Shown: positions 62,287-64,000 of the stretch, in pieces
How the letters are laid out: every line of letters starts with the position of its first letter
How positions within the stretch are numbered: position 1 is the first letter of the stretch
From: Rapidithrix thailandica
Lineage (GTDB): Bacteria; Bacteroidota; Bacteroidia; Cytophagales; Flammeovirgaceae
Reading direction: 5' to 3'
DNA length: 64,000 bases
Assembly (NCBI RefSeq): GCF_039710355.1
Contig: NZ_JBDKWZ010000007.1
Span: 62,001-126,000 of the forward strand
Made by a program: the position numbers and the translations under genes
The notes under the pieces: model-generated
What the model saw: the letters and a program-made list of their open reading frames with translations, nothing else
Databases searched by the model: none
Told to the model about the DNA's origin: nothing

Positions 62287-62718
62287 AAATAGTTGAATAT
62301 TTAAAAGCAAAAGAAAGGGATTCACCGAACTTTCCTTTCATACACTGCTTAAATTTATTTCTATCACCACTCACCGGATAGCATTCCCATCGGCAATAAT
62401 GATCTGTTGAACTAAAAATTACTTCATCCCCAAGGAACTTAGCCTCACGCATGCCCAACCTTATACATACCGTTCCAAACAGAATTCATCACTTTCCCAT
62501 TCACTACCTTGTTTTTAATTAAAAAATTATTTTACTTTATATATGTTCATACATATGCACATTTATCCAATAACAACCAACTTCACCCTAGGAAGGTTTC
62601 TTTTATAACAAACCTTTGAGGAGCGGAACAACCTGATCTCCAACTGGAAACAACATGTGTTTACTAACTCTACTCACTGATGAAAATGAAAAAAATCCAT
62701 TACTAATTTCCTTGTGAC
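62287..62718. other. Intergenic region between divergent lipoprotein genes
   Basis: 432 bp, strongly AT-rich near 62510-62560. It should hold two divergent promoters; no exact TAnnTTTG/TTTG pair was seen. No RNA or repeat was recognised. Confidence 0.45.
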
Positions 62719-64000
62719 ATGAATTGCCAAACGTTCAAACGCTGGCCACAGCATCATCTATTACTGTTTATTTATCTCACCTTATGCAGTTGTGGTATTG
62801 AAAAACCGGATAAAATCCTGGAAGCAGAGGCAAAATTGCCTGAAAAAATTGACTACAGTTTACATATCAAACCTATTTTGTCCGACCGTTGCTTTGTATG
62901 CCATGGGCCGGATAAAAACAACCTGAAAGCCGACTTACGGTTGGATATTCCGGAAAATGCCATGGCAGCATTGACTTCCGGGGACGGACATGCCATTGTT
63001 CCCGGCAATTTGCGAAAAAGCCAAGTCTACCACCGTTTGATAACAGATGACCCCGAACTGGTGATGCCTCCTCCCGAATCCCACCTCACACTTACCGATG
63101 AGGAAAAGGCCTATATTATCAAATGGATAGAACAAGGGGCCACTTATAAAAAACATTGGGCCTTGATTCCTCCGGAACAACCCGCATTACCCCAGGTAAG
63201 TCTTGAAGCTTGGCCTAACAACGAGATTGATCATTTTGTCCTTTCCAAACTGGAAAAGGAAGAAATCTCTCCACAACAGGAAGCTTCCAAAGAAACCTTA
63301 ATCCGTAGAGTAAGCTTTGACCTGACAGGATTGCCCCCTACGCCACAAGAAATAGATGCCTTCCTTGCCGACACTTCCCCCAAGGCCTATGAAAAAGTAG
63401 TAGACCGCCTGTTGGCCTCCCCGCATTACGGAGAAAAAATGACCGTAGATTGGCTCGATTTGGCCCGTTATGCCGACAGCCATGGCTATCAGGACGATGG
63501 CATGCGCAATATGTGGCCTTGGCGCAACTGGGTCATTGAAGCGTTTAATAAAAATATGCCTTACGATCAGTTTGTGACCTGGCAACTTGCCGGAGATTTG
63601 ATGGAATCGCCCAGTCAGGAACAAAAGCTGGCCACTGCCTTTAACCGAAATCATATGCAAAGTCAGGAAGGGGGCATTGTCTCCGAAGAGTTCCGGGTGG
63701 AATATGTGGCAGACCGGACCAATACCCTTGGCAAAGCCTTTTTGGGCCTGACCTTGGAATGCGCCCGTTGTCATGATCATAAGTACGATCCCATTTCACA
63801 AAAAGATTATTTTCAACTTTTTGCTTTTTTTAATAACAACAATGAAACAGGACAGATCCCTTATACCGGAGAAGCCAGTCCTACCATACTCCTGACAGAT
63901 GATGAAGCCGATCAACAAATTGCTTTTCTTAAAGAGCAGATAAGCCAACACGAACAAAAATTACAAGCGGAACACTACCAAGAAGACTTCGTCAAATGGC
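62719..64000 (+). CDS. Cytochrome c (PSCyt1) / DUF1549 lipoprotein, 5' part (continues beyond window)
   Basis: The frame is open from ATG 62719 (MNCQTFKRW) to the window end, at least 427 codons. Signal with lipobox LTLCSC (Cys about 25). A cytochrome c domain of PSCyt1 type (about 50-140) has the haem site CFVCHGPD and VMPPPESHLT. The DUF1549 (PSCyt2) domain starts near 160 with IDHFVLSKLEKE and RRVSFDLTGLPPTP, and DWLDLARYADSHGYQDD; a second CxxCH, CARCHDHKYDP, follows. The usual partner DUF1553 would be beyond the end. In Planctomycetes and Bacteroidota these often lie beside DUF1501 sulfatase-like genes. Function is unknown; it is probably a periplasmic redox or hydrolytic enzyme. Confidence 0.88.
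   Translation, partial: MNCQTFKRWPQHHLLLFIYLTLCSCGIEKPDKILEAEAKLPEKIDYSLHIKPILSDRCFVCHGPDKNNLKADLRLDIPENAMAALTSGDGHAIVPGNLRKSQVYHRLITDDPELVMPPPESHLTLTDEEKAYIIKWIEQGATYKKHWALIPPEQPALPQVSLEAWPNNEIDHFVLSKLEKEEISPQQEASKETLIRRVSFDLTGLPPTPQEIDAFLADTSPKAYEKVVDRLLASPHYGEKMTVDWLDLARYADSHGYQDDGMRNMWPWRNWVIEAFNKNMPYDQFVTWQLAGDLMESPSQEQKLATAFNRNHMQSQEGGIVSEEFRVEYVADRTNTLGKAFLGLTLECARCHDHKYDPISQKDYFQLFAFFNNNNETGQIPYTGEASPTILLTDDEADQQIAFLKEQISQHEQKLQAEHYQEDFVKW

Noticed and set aside
1..64000. tRNA, rRNA or CRISPR array
   Set aside because: No T-loop GTTCGANTC pattern with a matching acceptor stem and no regular short direct-repeat array with spacers was seen in reading through.

Overview
The window is ordinary-looking chromosome of a member of the Bacteroidota, most likely the Cytophagales or a close relative. 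Supporting evidence: secreted proteins with type IX secretion (T9SS) C-terminal sorting domains, a fused IcmF mutase, a Tgt with the Bacteroidota-type C-terminus, TTTG/TAnnTTTG promoters in place of E. coli-type -35/-10 boxes, weak Shine-Dalgarno sites, and outer-membrane/LPS genes (kdsB, a TamB-like protein). GC content is moderate by eye (not counted). I see no rRNA, tRNA, CRISPR array, transposase or prophage.

Layout. 1-5.5 kb: 3' end of tgt, an ATP-grasp protein, an outer-membrane barrel, a DNA/RNA endonuclease, and an FKBP / diacylglycerol kinase / YigZ group. 5.6-11 kb: a 994-aa membrane glycosyltransferase with TPR tail, an alpha/beta hydrolase, and an HD-domain protein fused to a Pycsar-type (PycTM) membrane effector domain. 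11.4-21.4 kb: metabolism and envelope genes (UbiA-type prenyltransferase, purN, SDR, class III aminotransferase, kdsB, bcp, ribBA, cysH, epimerase, tsaD). 21.7-34.3 kb: TamB-like protein, a leucine-rich-repeat protein, holA, an ABM-domain protein, a T9SS cargo protein, icmF. 34.6-38.5 kb: thyA, a DUF3137-type protein, rbfA and a polytopic membrane protein. 38.5-49 kb: DegT aminotransferase, CAP protein, an NtrY/NtrC-like two-component pair facing a lipoprotein, an NhaC-type antiporter, a 52-aa orphan, quinone oxidoreductase, phosphoesterase, CatB/Vat-like acetyltransferase. 49-64 kb: DUF3179 protein, GH3C-beta-lactamase protein, thioredoxin-like/SPOR protein, hisC, a small T9SS cargo, MltD-like transglycosylase, gatA, tatA, a degenerate beta-lactamase fused to a VanX-type dipeptidase, and the start of a cytochrome c/DUF1549 lipoprotein.

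Most genes are housekeeping and lie in short operons separated by clear hairpin terminators, many of them bidirectional between converging genes. Several envelope genes recur: MltD-like, VanX-like and beta-lactamase-fold proteins, and a SPOR protein.

Most unusual content: (1) a family of about 162-bp interspersed repeats with terminal inverted repeats, looking like a non-autonomous MITE: three full copies, one 65-bp deletion derivative and a possible stub, all in the same orientation; (2) the HD-PycTM fusion with no nucleotide cyclase beside it; (3) enzyme folds that have lost catalytic motifs but kept partner domains (beta-lactamase fold lacking SxxK fused to VanX; thioredoxin fold lacking CxxC fused to SPOR; GH3 C-domain without its catalytic domain); (4) small secreted or orphan proteins. 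None of these proves a new system, but they are the places to look.
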